A stretch of DNA of 64,000 bases, from assembly GCA_021229015.1 (NCBI GenBank), contig CM037788.1:55317145-55381144 (forward strand). Reading direction: 5' to 3'. Position 1 is the stretch's first letter; every line of letters begins with the position of its first letter. Position numbers and translations under genes: made by a program. Shown piece after piece: positions 11,240 to 23,454 of this stretch. The notes under the pieces were generated by a model. The model worked only from the letters and a program-made list of their open reading frames with translations, ran no database searches and was not told the DNA's origin. The DNA comes from Solen grandis. Taxonomy: Eukaryota > Mollusca > Bivalvia > Adapedonta > Solenidae.

Positions 11240-12062
11240 TTTATCTGCCATAACTCAACCGTTTCAACCCCGATATTCAAAAAATAAATATTACTTCTAT
11301 TAGGTCTTTCAAAACACTTCAAATATTACTCATAGTGTTTAGGTATTATATTTTTGGTTTTTGAGTTACCAATGGCCGAATAAAAGTAACCAATAACTGC
11401 CATATGACCTTGACCTTTGCGATTTTCCAGAAACGGATGTCACCATGCACGATTGGACACTGGGTTGCACATTCATTGAAAAGTAACATGCCAATCCGTC
11501 AAAATATCAAGCCTGCAGGTCCTAAAATCTGCTTATTTCGAAAGGAAAATTGCTTAGTACAGAGTGACGTCAAATGACGTCACACGACGTCAGTTTTCAA
11601 ATAATACAAAAAAGACCTCAGAACACATATGCTATCCAATTTTCACGGTCCTTACTTACCAGGAGCCTTGGGAACACGAAATTATATGTTAATGACTAAA
11701 GTTCGAATCTCGATTTTGACATAAAATCTTGAAATTTTGGAATTTTGAAAATTCAAGGATGTACATCTACATCCCAACTTACACCTTCTGTGAAAATCAA
11801 GTCAATCGGACAAAAATGATGGCTGCAGAGCGCGAACCAAATTTGGTAGCTTATTTGAAATGTGACGTCACATGGCGTCATATGAAGATGAAAATTATTA
11901 CATTCAAAAGGGCCAAAGTCACTCTGATTACTATTAAATTTTCATACGGCTGGCTTATTGGCAACCTGTTTTAATTGAACCTCAAAAGGAGAAATAATAA
12001 TAAGAAGAAGGAAAAATATAACAAACCCAATAGGACTTTCTGCTTGAGAAAGCCCTAACGAG
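11240..12062 (+). repeat. Dispersed repeat family C, plus-strand copy
   Basis: Non-coding repeat with the landmarks cataactcaaccg, aactgccatatgacc, gcttagt, ttgaacctcaaaa, (aagaag)n and acaaacccaata. A minus-strand relative occurs at about 42302-42860, and partial relatives in both arms of the 19-23 kb inverted repeat. Short open frames inside are incidental. 10119-11240 upstream has no recognisable gene. Confidence 0.7.
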
Positions 12063-12136
12063 AGGGCCAAGATTGTCCTATAATCGCTCACCTGAGAAAC
12101 ATTGCCTTCACACCTACACTGCTGAAGAAAAAAAGA

Positions 12137-12720
12137 TGCTGGGGGGTAAAAAGGTGGAATCTGGCATTTTTTGTATTAAAAGGGGCATAACTCCTGACCG
12201 TATAGGCCGAAATCAGCCATTACCGAACTTGATAGAGAGATTAAGGTAATAAACATTGTCATAAAGTTTGAAGATGATTACTCAAGAAATGAAGATGCTA
12301 AAGTGAAACAAATTGCAATCTGGCATTTATTTATATTAAAAGGGGCAAAACTCATGACCTAAATAGCCAATATCAGCCATTATCGAACTTGATAAAGAAA
12401 TTATGGTCAAAAACGTTGTCATAAAGTTTAAAGATGATTGTTCAAGAAATGAAGATGCTATGCTAGAGTGTAAACAAAGTAAAATATGGCATTTTATATT
12501 AAAAAGGCATAACTCCTGACCTATAGCAATTCAGCCATAATCGAATTCGACTGAGAGATTATAGTTGTAAACAATGTAATAAAGTTTGAAGATGATTGCT
12601 TTAGAAATGAAGATGCTAGAGTGTAAACAAAATAAAATATGGCACTTTATTATATTAAAATGGGCATAACTCCTGACCTAATTGGCCGATATTAGCCATA
12701 ATCGAACTTGAATTTTCAGT
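12137..12720 (+). repeat. Tandem repeat, ~160-bp unit, about 3.6 copies
   Basis: The landmark ggcataactcctgacc, or a close variant, recurs at about 12180, 12338, 12502 and 12657, each followed by tcagccat.. and gaaatgaagatgct. Spacing is 155-164 bp and divergence moderate. Such blocks are common inside molluscan non-autonomous elements (family knowledge); no terminal structure was identified here. Confidence 0.85.
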
Positions 12721-12829
12721 ATCTGCCATTACATTTTCAACATATATAAGAAAAACTAAATTTCGTTTTACCCGAACAAGCGATAGTGTTTTCTGCTCTA
12801 ATGAAATTTGTGTCATTGTGACCTTGAGC

Positions 12830-13215
12830 TTTGATTTTATGACCTCAAAACAATCTACAGGCCATTGGGAATGTCCCTACCAAGTTTCACAGACCTAGGC
12901 TTATTCTCTCTCAAGTTATCAATCTAAAAAGGATTTTATATTAAATGTCATTAAGACATCTTTACCTTTGACCTTATGACTTTTTAATAGGGGTCATTTA
13001 CTGGCAAAGGGCAATGTCCCTACCTAGACTTATTCCTTCTCAAGTTATTGATCGGACAAATATTTTACACTAAGTGTCACTTTGATCTTGACCTTTGACC
13101 TAATGACCATTAAATTTAAAAGGGATCGTCAACTGAGCATGCGCACTGTCCCTACTAAGTTTCACAAACCTAGGCTTATTTTTTCTCAAGATATTGTGCG
13201 GACAATAAATTAAAC
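12830..13215 (+). repeat. Tandem repeat, ~135-bp unit, three copies
   Basis: Blocks built on gtccctac..agtttcac, cctaggcttatt and tctcaag recur at about 12872, 13012 and 13145. They directly follow the 160-bp block and are probably part of the same composite repeat. Confidence 0.8.
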
Positions 13216-13338
13216 ATCTTGTTCTTAGTTTCCTGACCCTTCACACGATCCTGTTACCACTGATGATGAGCATTAGGAGGACGATATACTTACGTTAACC
13301 AACTCATGATTCGATTATAAATCACTGATCCTGTCTCC

Positions 13339-13671
13339 GGGGCCGAGAGGGAAAAGTCGCTGACTTTAACACTCACCCAGCCCCTCATTGATTGGGTTCG
13401 AATCCTGGACCTAGATATGCATATAGATATAGCGTTCTGTTCCAAATAATCATGTAGCCCCTCACCGCGGGGTTTCGAATCATGGCAGGGTCATTCGGAT
13501 TTTCATGTGAGGAAGCCTTCCAGCTGGTTTGCGGTAGGTCGGTGATTCTACCCGGATGCCTTTGTACATTCGGGGTCTTCTTCCACCTGTAATTAGCTGG
13601 ACGTCGCTTTATGACTAAACTAATGTCGAAGCGACGGTAAACTCAAAAAGTCAAGTCAAGTCAAGTCAAGC
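13339..13671 (+). mobile_element. SINE family A, full length with 14-bp target-site duplications
   Basis: The tRNA-Ser/Leu-like head has box A (ggccgagaggg at 13341) and box B (gggttcgaatcc at about 13397). A second box-B-like block follows (cccctcaccgcggggtttcg at 13457), then a body and a tail of four agtca/gtcaa units. It is flanked by perfect 14-bp direct repeats, ctgatcctgtctcc at 13325-13338 and 13672-13685, which prove insertion. The duplicated head region is unusual compared with the other copies in this window. Confidence 0.92.
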
Positions 13672-14019
13672 CTGATCCTGTCTCCAAACGTAGCGATGCA
13701 TGCCTCATATATGCTGGTAATTATACACAATGGGCAATTAACTGGCAGGTATCTGTGGTGTTCTCGGTGTAATGCATGCTGCTCATGATCAGATATCAAG
13801 CTAATATGGGCTTTTTATATGGCACTTCCTTTTTATTATGTCTCCTCCTATATTTATATAGGGGAAATGTTTTGTTTTTGTCAGAGTTGTCTGTCTGCCC
13901 GTTTGTCTGTCCCAATTTTTGTCCGGAGCATAACTCAAAAAGTATGAAAGCAGAAAATGTGCACTTATCACACAAGACAAAAACACACGAATTCATTTTT
14001 TTTTCAGATTAATGAAAAG

Positions 14020-14160
14020 AGTGATGCAAATTCATTGTTATACTCAGGAGGTCGTGGTTTCGATCCCCGGTCCGACATACCCGGTGTCAGGATAATATGA
14101 CTTGATGTGACATCATGCAACATGTCTACGACGTGATACTGCAGTGTGGTAACACACTCA
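14020..14160 (+). repeat. SINE family B, best copy in the window
   Basis: Has box B (gtttcgatccccgg at 14057) followed by ccggtgtcaggataatatga and a tail region shared with 835, 8585 (minus) and 9848. Likely tRNA-derived. The remaining 13690-15230 DNA shows no gene. Confidence 0.55.
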
Positions 14161-15231
14161 AATATCACCAAAATTACTAGAACTTTGATATGTAATGTCG
14201 GTATTAATTCGTCCAAGACATAGATAACAACCACAATATTTAGTTATGTCATACATATAATTATTCTTTTTTCTCAGACTGATAAAATCATAGTGGATTG
14301 AACGTTTCATATATGTGTCTTGAATGTTTTGAAATAACAGATTGCAAAGAATGTGAAATAGAAAAGGTTTACGATAGTCTGGCATGTTGCAAGGTTCGAA
14401 TTACAGCAGTTGATTTTGTTTGTTTGTTTTAATATGAGTATTTTATGAACATTGCTAAGAAGAATGCACAGTCGTAAAATGGAGAATTAAAAAATACAAT
14501 CATACTTATAACGACGGCTTTCTACGAAATCATCCCAGTTTTTCTTATACAGTTACAAGCACCAACCATGCAACTGTTTATTGACCATGAAACTATGATA
14601 ACGTTTCTCACAGAAAGATTATCCCCACAAACTGCGGATCAGTCCCGATAAGCCATATCAAATTACTCTCATACGTTCTTGGGTAACATACATTTTTGTG
14701 TTTCTGCGATGAAAGAGAATAAACATGTTATTAAGTCAGAAATCACACTGCATATACCGAAGTGCAGAGAGAAATACATGCTTAGGAAATGTATATACAT
14801 GTATACACATCACATTTGCAAAAGGCAAATTTTGGCAATTTTAGGATTAATTGAATATCACTAAATGTAAAGTTAAATTCAACTTTAAAAATATTCTGGT
14901 AAATTTTGTGTATATTTATTTTCTTCTATGAGTCTTACGTTTTGTTTAATTTCATAATTAAAATTTGATATGTGCATGGTTTACTGGTGATCGTCTTGGA
15001 TTCTAAGTCATAACACTTACATATACAACTGAATAAATTTAGTAACAATGTTGACATTGTAAATGTACGATGTCATTAAAATGAAATACTTAAGTAGATA
15101 GATATAGTATATCAAGCAATTATATTGGACATAATTTCTAAACAGAATGAAATCAGATACATTAATATCATTGTAAGAATATGATATCAAATGAAAGTGA
15201 TACTAATGACAACCATTTTATTTGGAATATA

Positions 15232-16063
15232 CGAGGGGTGATTGATTAGTTCGCGGAATTGCTTTATTACTGAAACCTGGATAAGGAAAGGGAAAAAAAC
15301 ATCACGAGATACGTATACTCAGGACTGACATAGAGCTCAAATATTATTTAGATACATTGAACAATAAAGCTTGCATGAAACATTCAATAACAGTACTATG
15401 AAGTACTTGAAGCACGCAGACGTCAACGTTGGGTCACGCTGACGTTACTTTAACGTCAGAGTCTAGTGTCCGGTTAACTTTCTCAACGTAATCACCACCT
15501 CTCGTCTTAAGAATACGTTGTACTGTGTAATACGAAAAAGATAGTTGCTCTGCAATACCTTGCACCATAAACCGTCTGTCATCATCTAACAGTTCCTTCA
15601 CTAACGCTGTGTTTCCATTAGTGACTGTCGATGTCGGCCGACCTGGTCTTTAGTCATCAAACACTGAGGTTCTACCATGCCTAAACTGTTTGTGCCAATT
15701 GTAGACAAATGTTTTTCCATAGGTTGGTAATATATCTAACATTTTAATTTGTTTAAGTGCCTTTATAAGAGAAAGTTAGAGTCAATCACAAAATTTGACA
15801 ACCGCACGAATCTCAATGTCATCTGTTGACGTCATGCGACGTTTTTGAAGCCATGACCATAACAGTCTGTTGCGAAATAACCGTCCAACAAACGCAGTGC
15901 TTGCCCAAATTTGCTTTAAATTTACTAAGCACTAGCCCCCAAAACTATTAAGTATAATAATAGAGAATATAAGTTTTTATACTTGTATACGAGTTTTCAT
16001 GTGATTTGATGAAGAAATAAATTCTTGAGAGGAGAATTCCGCGAATTTTTTAATCAGCCCTCG
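15232..16063 (-). mobile_element. Deleted mariner-like element
   Basis: Flanked by TA dinucleotides (15230-31 and 16064-65). Left end cgaggggtgattgattagtt and the reverse complement of the right end cgagggctgattaaaaaatt form terminal inverted repeats of ~27 bp, both ending in ttcgcgg. Length 832 bp, versus ~1.3 kb for a complete mariner. The catalytic half of the transposase is missing. Confidence 0.9.
15487..15727 (-). pseudogene. Mariner/SETMAR-type transposase, helix-turn-helix part only
   Basis: The minus-strand translation gives the mariner N-terminal paired-HTH region. In order it reads YNWHKQFRHGRTSVFDD, a stop, RPGRPTSTVTNGN, LVKELLDDDRRF and IAEQLSFSYYTVQRILKT. One in-frame TAA replaces a residue in the DD-x-RPGRP linker, and the frame then runs into non-homologous sequence. 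No DD34D catalytic residues remain, so the copy is dead and could only be moved in trans. Confidence 0.88.
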
Positions 16064-16554
16064 TATATATTTTATTTAATGCTTTTCGGTGGATTATAAG
16101 GAAATATCAGTGAATTAAAAATGGTAATTTCACTGCTTAAAACAGTGAATATTACCATTTTCATAATTTTCACTTTGGAACTTGAACTCGACACTACGTT
16201 ATAAAATGATCGGAGCGTCAATTGTGCTGGGTTTTACGCAAGAAATAACGTCATAAAAAAAAAACACGCACGCGAGGTAATACCGCCAGTTTTGACATTT
16301 TTTTTAATAGCACAGCTAATTTTTTGCCGTTAAAGCAATAAATAAAAAGAAAAAAAAAGTTTGTTTTGGTGTAAGATCGATTAATAATTTCTCTGAGTGA
16401 ACATAAAAAGTGATATTTTCACGAGTGGCGAAACATATTCCAAAGCAACACTTAACTAGGTTTTGCATGAATGCGCAATACTGAATGCATTCTTGAAACA
16501 GTGAAACTGTACACATTTTACTGTTTCACGTGAGTCTAAAGCTGTGGCATGAAA

Positions 16555-16765
16555 ACTTAAGTTAAATTCGGATAAATGCACGTGAGCTGATAAAACTTCT
16601 AGATAACTATGCATGTAATTGTTTACTGTTGTATCAGTATCAGATATTTGGTCATTTACTTACTTTCTTACACCCATGCATCTGCCTCCTTGATATTCAT
16701 TAATCGAATATCTATTGGCTTTGTGTACGAACGAACATATAAGTCTTCTAGTGTAAAAAAGTACA
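16555..16765. repeat. Dispersed repeat, partner at 21335-21565
   Basis: The block with aatgcacgtgagctgataa, gatatttgg and atattcattaat(c)ga recurs in the same orientation at about 21350-21560 inside the spacer of the large inverted repeat. Non-coding. 16063-16555 holds only AT-rich sequence. Confidence 0.6.
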
Positions 16766-16949
16766 GTGTTTATAATCACAATTGAACGAATTAGCTAATC
16801 AGCGTAAAACAAAATACAGTTTATATAGGCACATTATGAGAAGACATGAAATAAACACAGTGACTGTTGTATAATATTGAGTGATATTCGATTACATTGT
16901 ACGTGAAATATTTGTCATATCTGATATTGGAACTGAGTACATAAGCTAA

Positions 16950-17809
16950 TGCTTAATATTACTGAGCAGGTTAAATTATTTGATACTATGGTTTCTCCCA
17001 TATTAAATTACGGATCAGAAATTTTTGGTTTCCACAGCGGACCAGATTTAGAAAAAGTTCACTAAAAATTTTTGAAAAATACTCTTGGTGTTCGTCCACA
17101 AACTAGTAATACATCTATTTATGGAGAATTTGGCAGATACCCTATGACTGTAATTCGTAAAATAAGGATATTTAAATTTTGGATTCGAATTGTCAAATCT
17201 CCTGATTCATTATCTTATAAGCTTCTTGATCTTAAGGATGATAACGGGAATATTATTAACAGCTGGGGTGTTAAAGTTAAAGATATGCTTGATAAATTAG
17301 GATTTTCATTTCTGTGGAATCAAGATAATATTACAAATGAACAAGTAAACTCTGTAATACAAAGAATATATGATACTTATAAACAGGAATGGTATGCTGA
17401 TTTGAATACTTCTTCGAAATTAGAAACATATGGAAAATTAAAACCAAAGTTCACATTGGAAAAATATTTAAACAGTGTTACTTGTAAAAAATATAGAGTA
17501 GCTTTAGCTAGATTAAGATGTTCAGCCCATAAACTTGCTATAGAAGAAGGAAGATTTAGAAATATACCTAGAAATGATAGAAAATGTTCCTATTGTAATA
17601 TGTGTCAAATTGAAAACGAATACCATTTTTTACTTGTTTGTCCATTGTATTCTGACTTAAGAAAGAAATATTTACCAAAACATTTTTGCACATGGCCTTC
17701 TAGAAATAAATTTATATCATTGATGTGTTCGGAAAATACAAAAATTTTAAATACTTTAGGTAAATTTATCTATTTTGCACTTAAATTAAGAGAGCAAAAT
17801 AATACTTGA
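16950..17809 (+). pseudogene. LINE (non-LTR) ORF2 C-terminal fragment
   Basis: The frame begins at about 16950 with KLFDTMVSPILNYGSEIFG, the post-reverse-transcriptase segment typical of invertebrate LINEs. It meets one TAA at 17063-17065 and then runs open for 245 codons to 17809. The late part carries the LINE C-terminal motif LARLRCSAHKLAIEEGRF followed by a CxxC...H...C knuckle (CSYCNMCQIENEYHFLLVCP). Reverse transcriptase and endonuclease are absent, so this is a 5'-truncated copy. AT-rich 3' untranslated DNA follows. Confidence 0.85.
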
Positions 17810-18970
17810 TGTTTTGTTTGTATGTTTTTGTTTTTTTTTTTGTTTTTTTTCATTGGTCTGTTTCTATATGTATTGGATATGTATGTTATGTTTACAGTTG
17901 GAAACTTATGTATGTCTGCTATGTCATGATTATTAATATTTATTTTTGAAATGGTTACCATTAATTTGAACAGTATCAAAGGTAATCATTATTAATCAAT
18001 AATTTTTTTTTTGTTTGTTTTGTTTTATATTTCTTCAATATAAGATTGAATCTCATACCATAAATCAATATTTATTTATAATGATAGTACATATTGTATT
18101 GCATGTTTACATGCATCTCTGTCTATACACACCAACCCCACTAACACAAGTACACACATACACACACAATCACTCACAGAGATACATTACTGCATGCTCC
18201 TTAACTCTCATATACACCGGCATTATACACTAAGACTGTAACACTCCATGTAGAATTTCTTGCGTTTCGTTTCGGCAAGATGTTCATTTAATATGGCATT
18301 TTTGTTACACATCATTCATACTGTGTTTATGATCTCATAAGTATTAATATAATAATAAATGAAAAATATGTTTATAAGTATTTAATTTAACATTTATATA
18401 GTTGACAGAATATTTTTGTAACTTACAGTACAAGTGCTGTAGTTTCCTTCTTGTAGTTGAAGAAGTGTGGCTAATCTTGACTCGATCATCGATGAAATTA
18501 AGGTTGATTAAATTATATGACAATGTTGTCATCGTAAATGATACATGACAATCAGTGGCATACTATTTATTCTACACCTTGCTATTATTCATATTTTTCC
18601 AGTGTACTTCAATTGTTCAAATTTCAAAACTTACTGCGATTTAATTTAAGCACGTTTTTGTTTTCTCCTCGCATTCACTTCAGAGTAATTTCCCTTTACA
18701 ATAGCCGGTTATACGTAAGATTCACACACCGTGAAGCGCCAAATTTAACTTATTTTCTCTCTTTCTGTCATTCCGACTAAGACATAAGTAAATTTACATT
18801 AAGTTATGAATTTTTATAGTTTAGATATTTATTAATGTTTAATTTAATTCAAATTCTTTTTTTTTCAAAATTATTCAGATGTTTATATACCTGTACCGCC
18901 ACGGTGTAGTTGGCGTTGAACAATTTGTTTGTTTATGCCAATAAAACATTTTGACTTGACTTGACTTGAT
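17810..18970 (+). mobile_element. Probable LINE 3' flank ending in a (TTGAC)n tail
   Basis: T-rich DNA with no coding signal ends at caataaaacattttgacttg followed by further TTGAC units (18940-18970). A reversed copy of the same end occurs at 31561-31600. Whether the whole 1.1 kb belongs to the LINE at 16950 is inference. Confidence 0.5.
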
Positions 18971-19349
18971 AATCAAACATTACATAGATAATTATACCGA
19001 ATTGAGGGGTTAAATGTATATGCGCAGAAAATAAATCTTTTATTCTGAAAATATTTTACTGATCACGCAGTCCTTTCAATAATGGTATGTTAAACTATAT
19101 AATATATTTATTTACGGAAGATCTTCAGTCGTTAAATAATGTATTTATAAATCCTTGTATCCATGGGGATTTACTTGACCCCAGATGATTTTTACGATAA
19201 CATAAGTATTCGCGAAAAAAGGGGTTTTATATATTTACAGGTAAAAATTACGGGGCGATATATATTCAGCGCGCAAGTTAAAACTGGACTGTGAGTGGTC
19301 GGTATAAAGGGAGATCAATGCTACGAGCGCATATATATGGTTTCATATC

Positions 19350-20488
19350 ATTTCATTGTACAAAGTAACTTCCGTTTCCTAAAAATCGCAAAGGTGAAGG
19401 TCATATGTCAGTTATCGGTATTTTTCTTTGGCCAAAAACGATAAATATTCTATCGAGACACTATGGGGAAAATGTGTAGGGCTTTGAAAGATCTTTCAGA
19501 TGATATTTAGATTATGAACATATTTATTTTACGTCGATTGGGAAACAATTATCGATTAAATTTGATTGTTGTAAAAATCATTGATTTTAATATAAATTCG
19601 GAATTCTAGCCTTGTCTTAAGTTAAACCTTTTTTCATATACGATGTATTCACCGGGCCAACCAGTTCTGAGACTAGGATGTGTCCTTTCTCTTTTTCACT
19701 ATATTTCCATTCGTTTGTTTTCATCTGTCAATATTTCTATCTCTCATTTGCCCTTTTCCTTCTCCTGTGATTTGTCCATGTCGCTCTCTTTCTAATTCTC
19801 TATTACGTTCTTGTGTCGCAATAAAAAAACTCATTTCATATTGACATAAAACGATGTTCAGAATTCATATTAATCTTTTCTTGCCTTTTCTTTCTTGTTT
19901 CTTTCCCTTTTTATTTCGATCTCATTTATCCTCCTCTACCTTATACTTATCTCTCTTAATTAGAAAACGACTTGACTTGACTTGACTATTTGAGTTTAAC
20001 GTCGTATCGACAGTATTTCAGTCATACAGCGACGTCCAGCTAATTACAGGTGGAGGAAGACCCCGAATACACGGAGGCATCAGGGTAGAACCATCGACCT
20101 ACCGCAAGCCAGCTGGAAGGCTTCCTCACACGAAATTCAGAATGACCCTGCCGGGATTCGAACCTACGCGGTGAGGGGCTGAGTGAGTGTTAAAGTCAGG
20201 GACTTTACCCTCTCGGCCACGGAGGTCCCAGAAAACGACAATTGTAATGTCTATTCTGTTTGTAAATTGAAATATGTACCAATATTTTGTAATTGGCAAT
20301 AAAATTTGTATAAACTAGAACACGATAGATACTGATGCTTTTTTTACAAAACTGTAAATTGTTCAACTAGATGACTAGATTAATCAAACGGAGAATACAT
20401 CTTGTGCAGATGCAGATATGGTGTATCTCAGCTGAATTCAACATCGATATGTGTTTAAAATTTCCACAAATGTTTTCTTTACTATATG
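19350..20488 (+). repeat. Left arm of ~3.7-kb inverted repeat
   Basis: Reads as the reverse complement of 22206-23015 over its length. Matched landmarks are aagtaacttccgtttcc / ggaaacggaagtgactt, gggccaaccagttctgag / agaactggttggccc, ccatgtcgctctctttct and aatttccacaaatgtttt. The left arm is longer because a family A SINE was inserted at 19972-20229 and because the right arm lacks about 100 bp beside it. Confidence 0.85.
19972..20229 (-). mobile_element. SINE family A, minus orientation, inside the inverted-repeat arm
   Basis: Head, box B (ggattcgaacc on the plus strand) and the (TTGAC)n tail complement are all present. Flanked by direct repeats agaaaacgac at 19962-19971 and 20230-20239. The right arm of the inverted repeat has no matching SINE, so the insertion postdates the duplication or the right arm was deleted. 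Confidence 0.92.
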
Positions 20489-22083
20489 TATGAACCTTTT
20501 TCTCGGTTATCTTGATAATCAACCTTAACGTTGACATGGTATACCTGAGGTTTATACATGACATACCTGAGGTTTTAAATTTTTAAAGGACCACCTTTTG
20601 ACACCAATGTGATATTATTCATTAACATGATAATATCAAACAAACGAAAATGTTGTTATGTGTGGTAATGTTATAAGGGCAGCAAAATATTATCAAGTAT
20701 TTTTAAAAGTCATTATTGAATCTCCCAAACAGTTTAAATTAGCTTTTGAAGAATATTCAGAAATATAAAAATCTCAGAGGAACGCCATAGAATCTTTCTT
20801 ACATGGGCAAGAAACATCGTCTTCAAAACCCACCCCTGCTGTCCCATTCAACAACTTCCGACATCTCTATGAAGTTTATCCTTTTTTTTGTTACCCTAGG
20901 TTAAACGGCCCACCGACGGTATTCCAGTCATTCGTGAAAATTTTGTACATGACATATACACATATAGATGTCATATGACGTTCGTCCTCCTCACAGAATG
21001 AAAAGAACTATTGAAGACTAATAATCAGTCCCAATATCAGCTTTCTAACTCATCTGGAAGCGATTTTATACGAATTGGAATTTTACGTCAATGGTTCGAA
21101 TCCTGGTTACCATAGAACTGTTGCATTTTGATTTTGTGGACCTATTTATGTGGCGTATATATATAAAGCATATATACCACCACATACATTTATATTGGTT
21201 TGAGACAACCGCACCCCTTAATTAGGTTTTGTGCGATCTTGCAAGACAGAATTACATTGCTCTTTATATTATCCTTGGAAAAAATCAAATTGTACACATT
21301 CTATTGCTTAGTTTGTGTTGTTAATGTTTGTGTTAAAGATAAATTAAATTTGGATTAATGCACGTGAGCTGATAAGTAAATACTTTTTGAATAGTATTGG
21401 CAACTACTGTTTTATAAGTTCTCGATATTTGGACATTAACTTTGTCAGCTATGAATGCTTCTGTCTGGTGAAGCGTGGTCATCTGCTAAACCTTGCATCT
21501 GTCAACTGGATATTCATTTAATTGAGTATCAACTTGCGTCGTCAACGAAAGAACAAATAAATCTATCGGCGACAAAATAAAGCGCCCATAGCAACATTAT
21601 GAGAGAACATGAAATAAATACTGTTGCATAACTGTCATTTGTTCAAATTCAAAAGGGTATATTTGTTATACCTAACCTTTGATTTAACCTACATTTCTGA
21701 TCATAATCAAACAAAACCTATAAATTAAGCTAGAAATCACACACTTCATTTACCAAATTGCGGAGCGAAATATATATATTCGCAAAAATATATATATGCC
21801 CCATATTTTCAAATAAACATTTGTTAGTAATATTTATGACAACTGTAAATCACTGAGTGGAATATTGAGATAGCATCATACATTTAAGCAATATTGAAAA
21901 AAGAAATCGTATATATTGTATTGGCTTATGTTTTTGTATAAATTTAGGATTAAAACCAGATATTTGCATTTTTTGTTAACATCTAGCAATATTCATTGTT
22001 GTGTTGACATTATTTGAGCATTTTTTCTAAACAAAACGTTTAATGTTATTCTTTATGAAATCTAATTATGTGGCGTATATATA

Positions 22084-22126
<43 letters not shown>

Positions 22127-22205
22127 ACCACATATATTGGTTTAATTCTTGCACCACTTAATTAGGTTTTGTAGCAACACCCCATACTGTCTAGAATATA
22201 TTTTA
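20489..22205. other. Spacer of the large inverted repeat
   Basis: AT-rich and non-coding. Contains two direct copies of a ~95-bp block (about 21150-21235 and 22068-22172): atgtggcgtatatat, an AT run, taccaccacata, and ttaattaggttttgt. The second copy has an expanded (AT)n of ~20 units. Confidence 0.7.
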
Positions 22206-23015
22206 TATATAGTAAAGATAACATTTGTGGAAATTTTAAACTGACATCGAGGTTGAATTCAGCTGATATACTCCACGGTGTGTATCCTCGGTTTGATTAA
22301 TCTAGTCATCTAGTTGAACAATTTACAGTTTTGTAAAAAGCATCAGTATCTGTCGTTTTCTAGTTTATACAAATTTTATAATTGGGATTTCTAGGTTGTG
22401 GAAGATAAATGAGATCGAAATAAAAAGGGAAGAAACAAGAAAGAAAAGGCAAGGAAAGATTAATATGAATTCTGTACATCATATTTTATGTCAATATGAA
22501 ATGGGTTTTTTATTGCGACACAAGAACGTAATTGAGAATAAGAAAGAGAGCGACATGGACAAATCACGGGAGAATGAAATGGACAAAAGAAAGATAAACA
22601 TATTCACAGATGAAAACAGACGAATGGAAACATAGCGAGAAAGAGAAAGGACACATCCTAGTCCCAGAACTGGTTGGCCCGGTGTATACATTGTATATGG
22701 AAAAGGTTTAACTTTAGACAAGGTTAGAATTCTGATTTTATAATAAAATCAATAATATTTGCAATATTCAGAATCAAATTGAGTCGATAAATAGGGGTCC
22801 TATTGTTTATGTCAAATGTTTCCCAATCGACGTAAAATAAACATATTTATCATCTAAATATCATCGGAAAGTTATTTCAAAGCATAACAAATTTCCCCTA
22901 TGGTGTCTCGATAGAATATTTATCGTTTTTCAGATACCTATGGCTGAAGAAAAATACCGATAACTGACATATGACCTCCACCTTTGCAAGTTTCAGGAAA
23001 CGGAAGTGACTTTGT
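22206..23015 (-). repeat. Right arm of ~3.7-kb inverted repeat
   Basis: Reverse complement of 19350-20488. It runs on into repeat family C sequence to about 23200 (ccgataactgacatatgacc, tgcttagtatggtcagaagt). The 79-codon open frame inside it (22396-22635) also exists, broken, in the other arm, and shows no protein family. Confidence 0.85.
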
Positions 23016-23319
23016 ACAATGAGATGATATGTTGCACTTTTAGTGAAAAAAAATACAAATCGGTCAAAACATAAAGCATGCAGGGTCTAAACATCGCTTT
23101 TTAATGCAAAATTGCTTAGTATGGTCAGAAGTCACAGAATACAAAGAACTCTGGATGCATATGCTGTCCAATTTTACTTTTAACTCATCACGAGACTAAA
23201 ATCCCGAGCTTTCGAATAGAATTATTCTGAAAATTGAAGCTACATCCTTACTTAAAACATGAACATATCAAGTCAATCCCATAAGGGTTTCGTACGAAAG
23301 GGGGGGAGCATTAAATCAC

Positions 23320-23321
<2 letters not shown>

Positions 23322-23416
<95 letters not shown>
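23322..23416. repeat. (TA)n microsatellite, ~47 units
   Basis: Perfect TA alternation over ~95 bp. It produces a spurious Tyr-Ile open frame. Confidence 0.97.
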
Positions 23417-23418
<2 letters not shown>

Positions 23419-23454
23419 TTTGTTCTTTTATGTTTGATACGTGCCCATATAATT

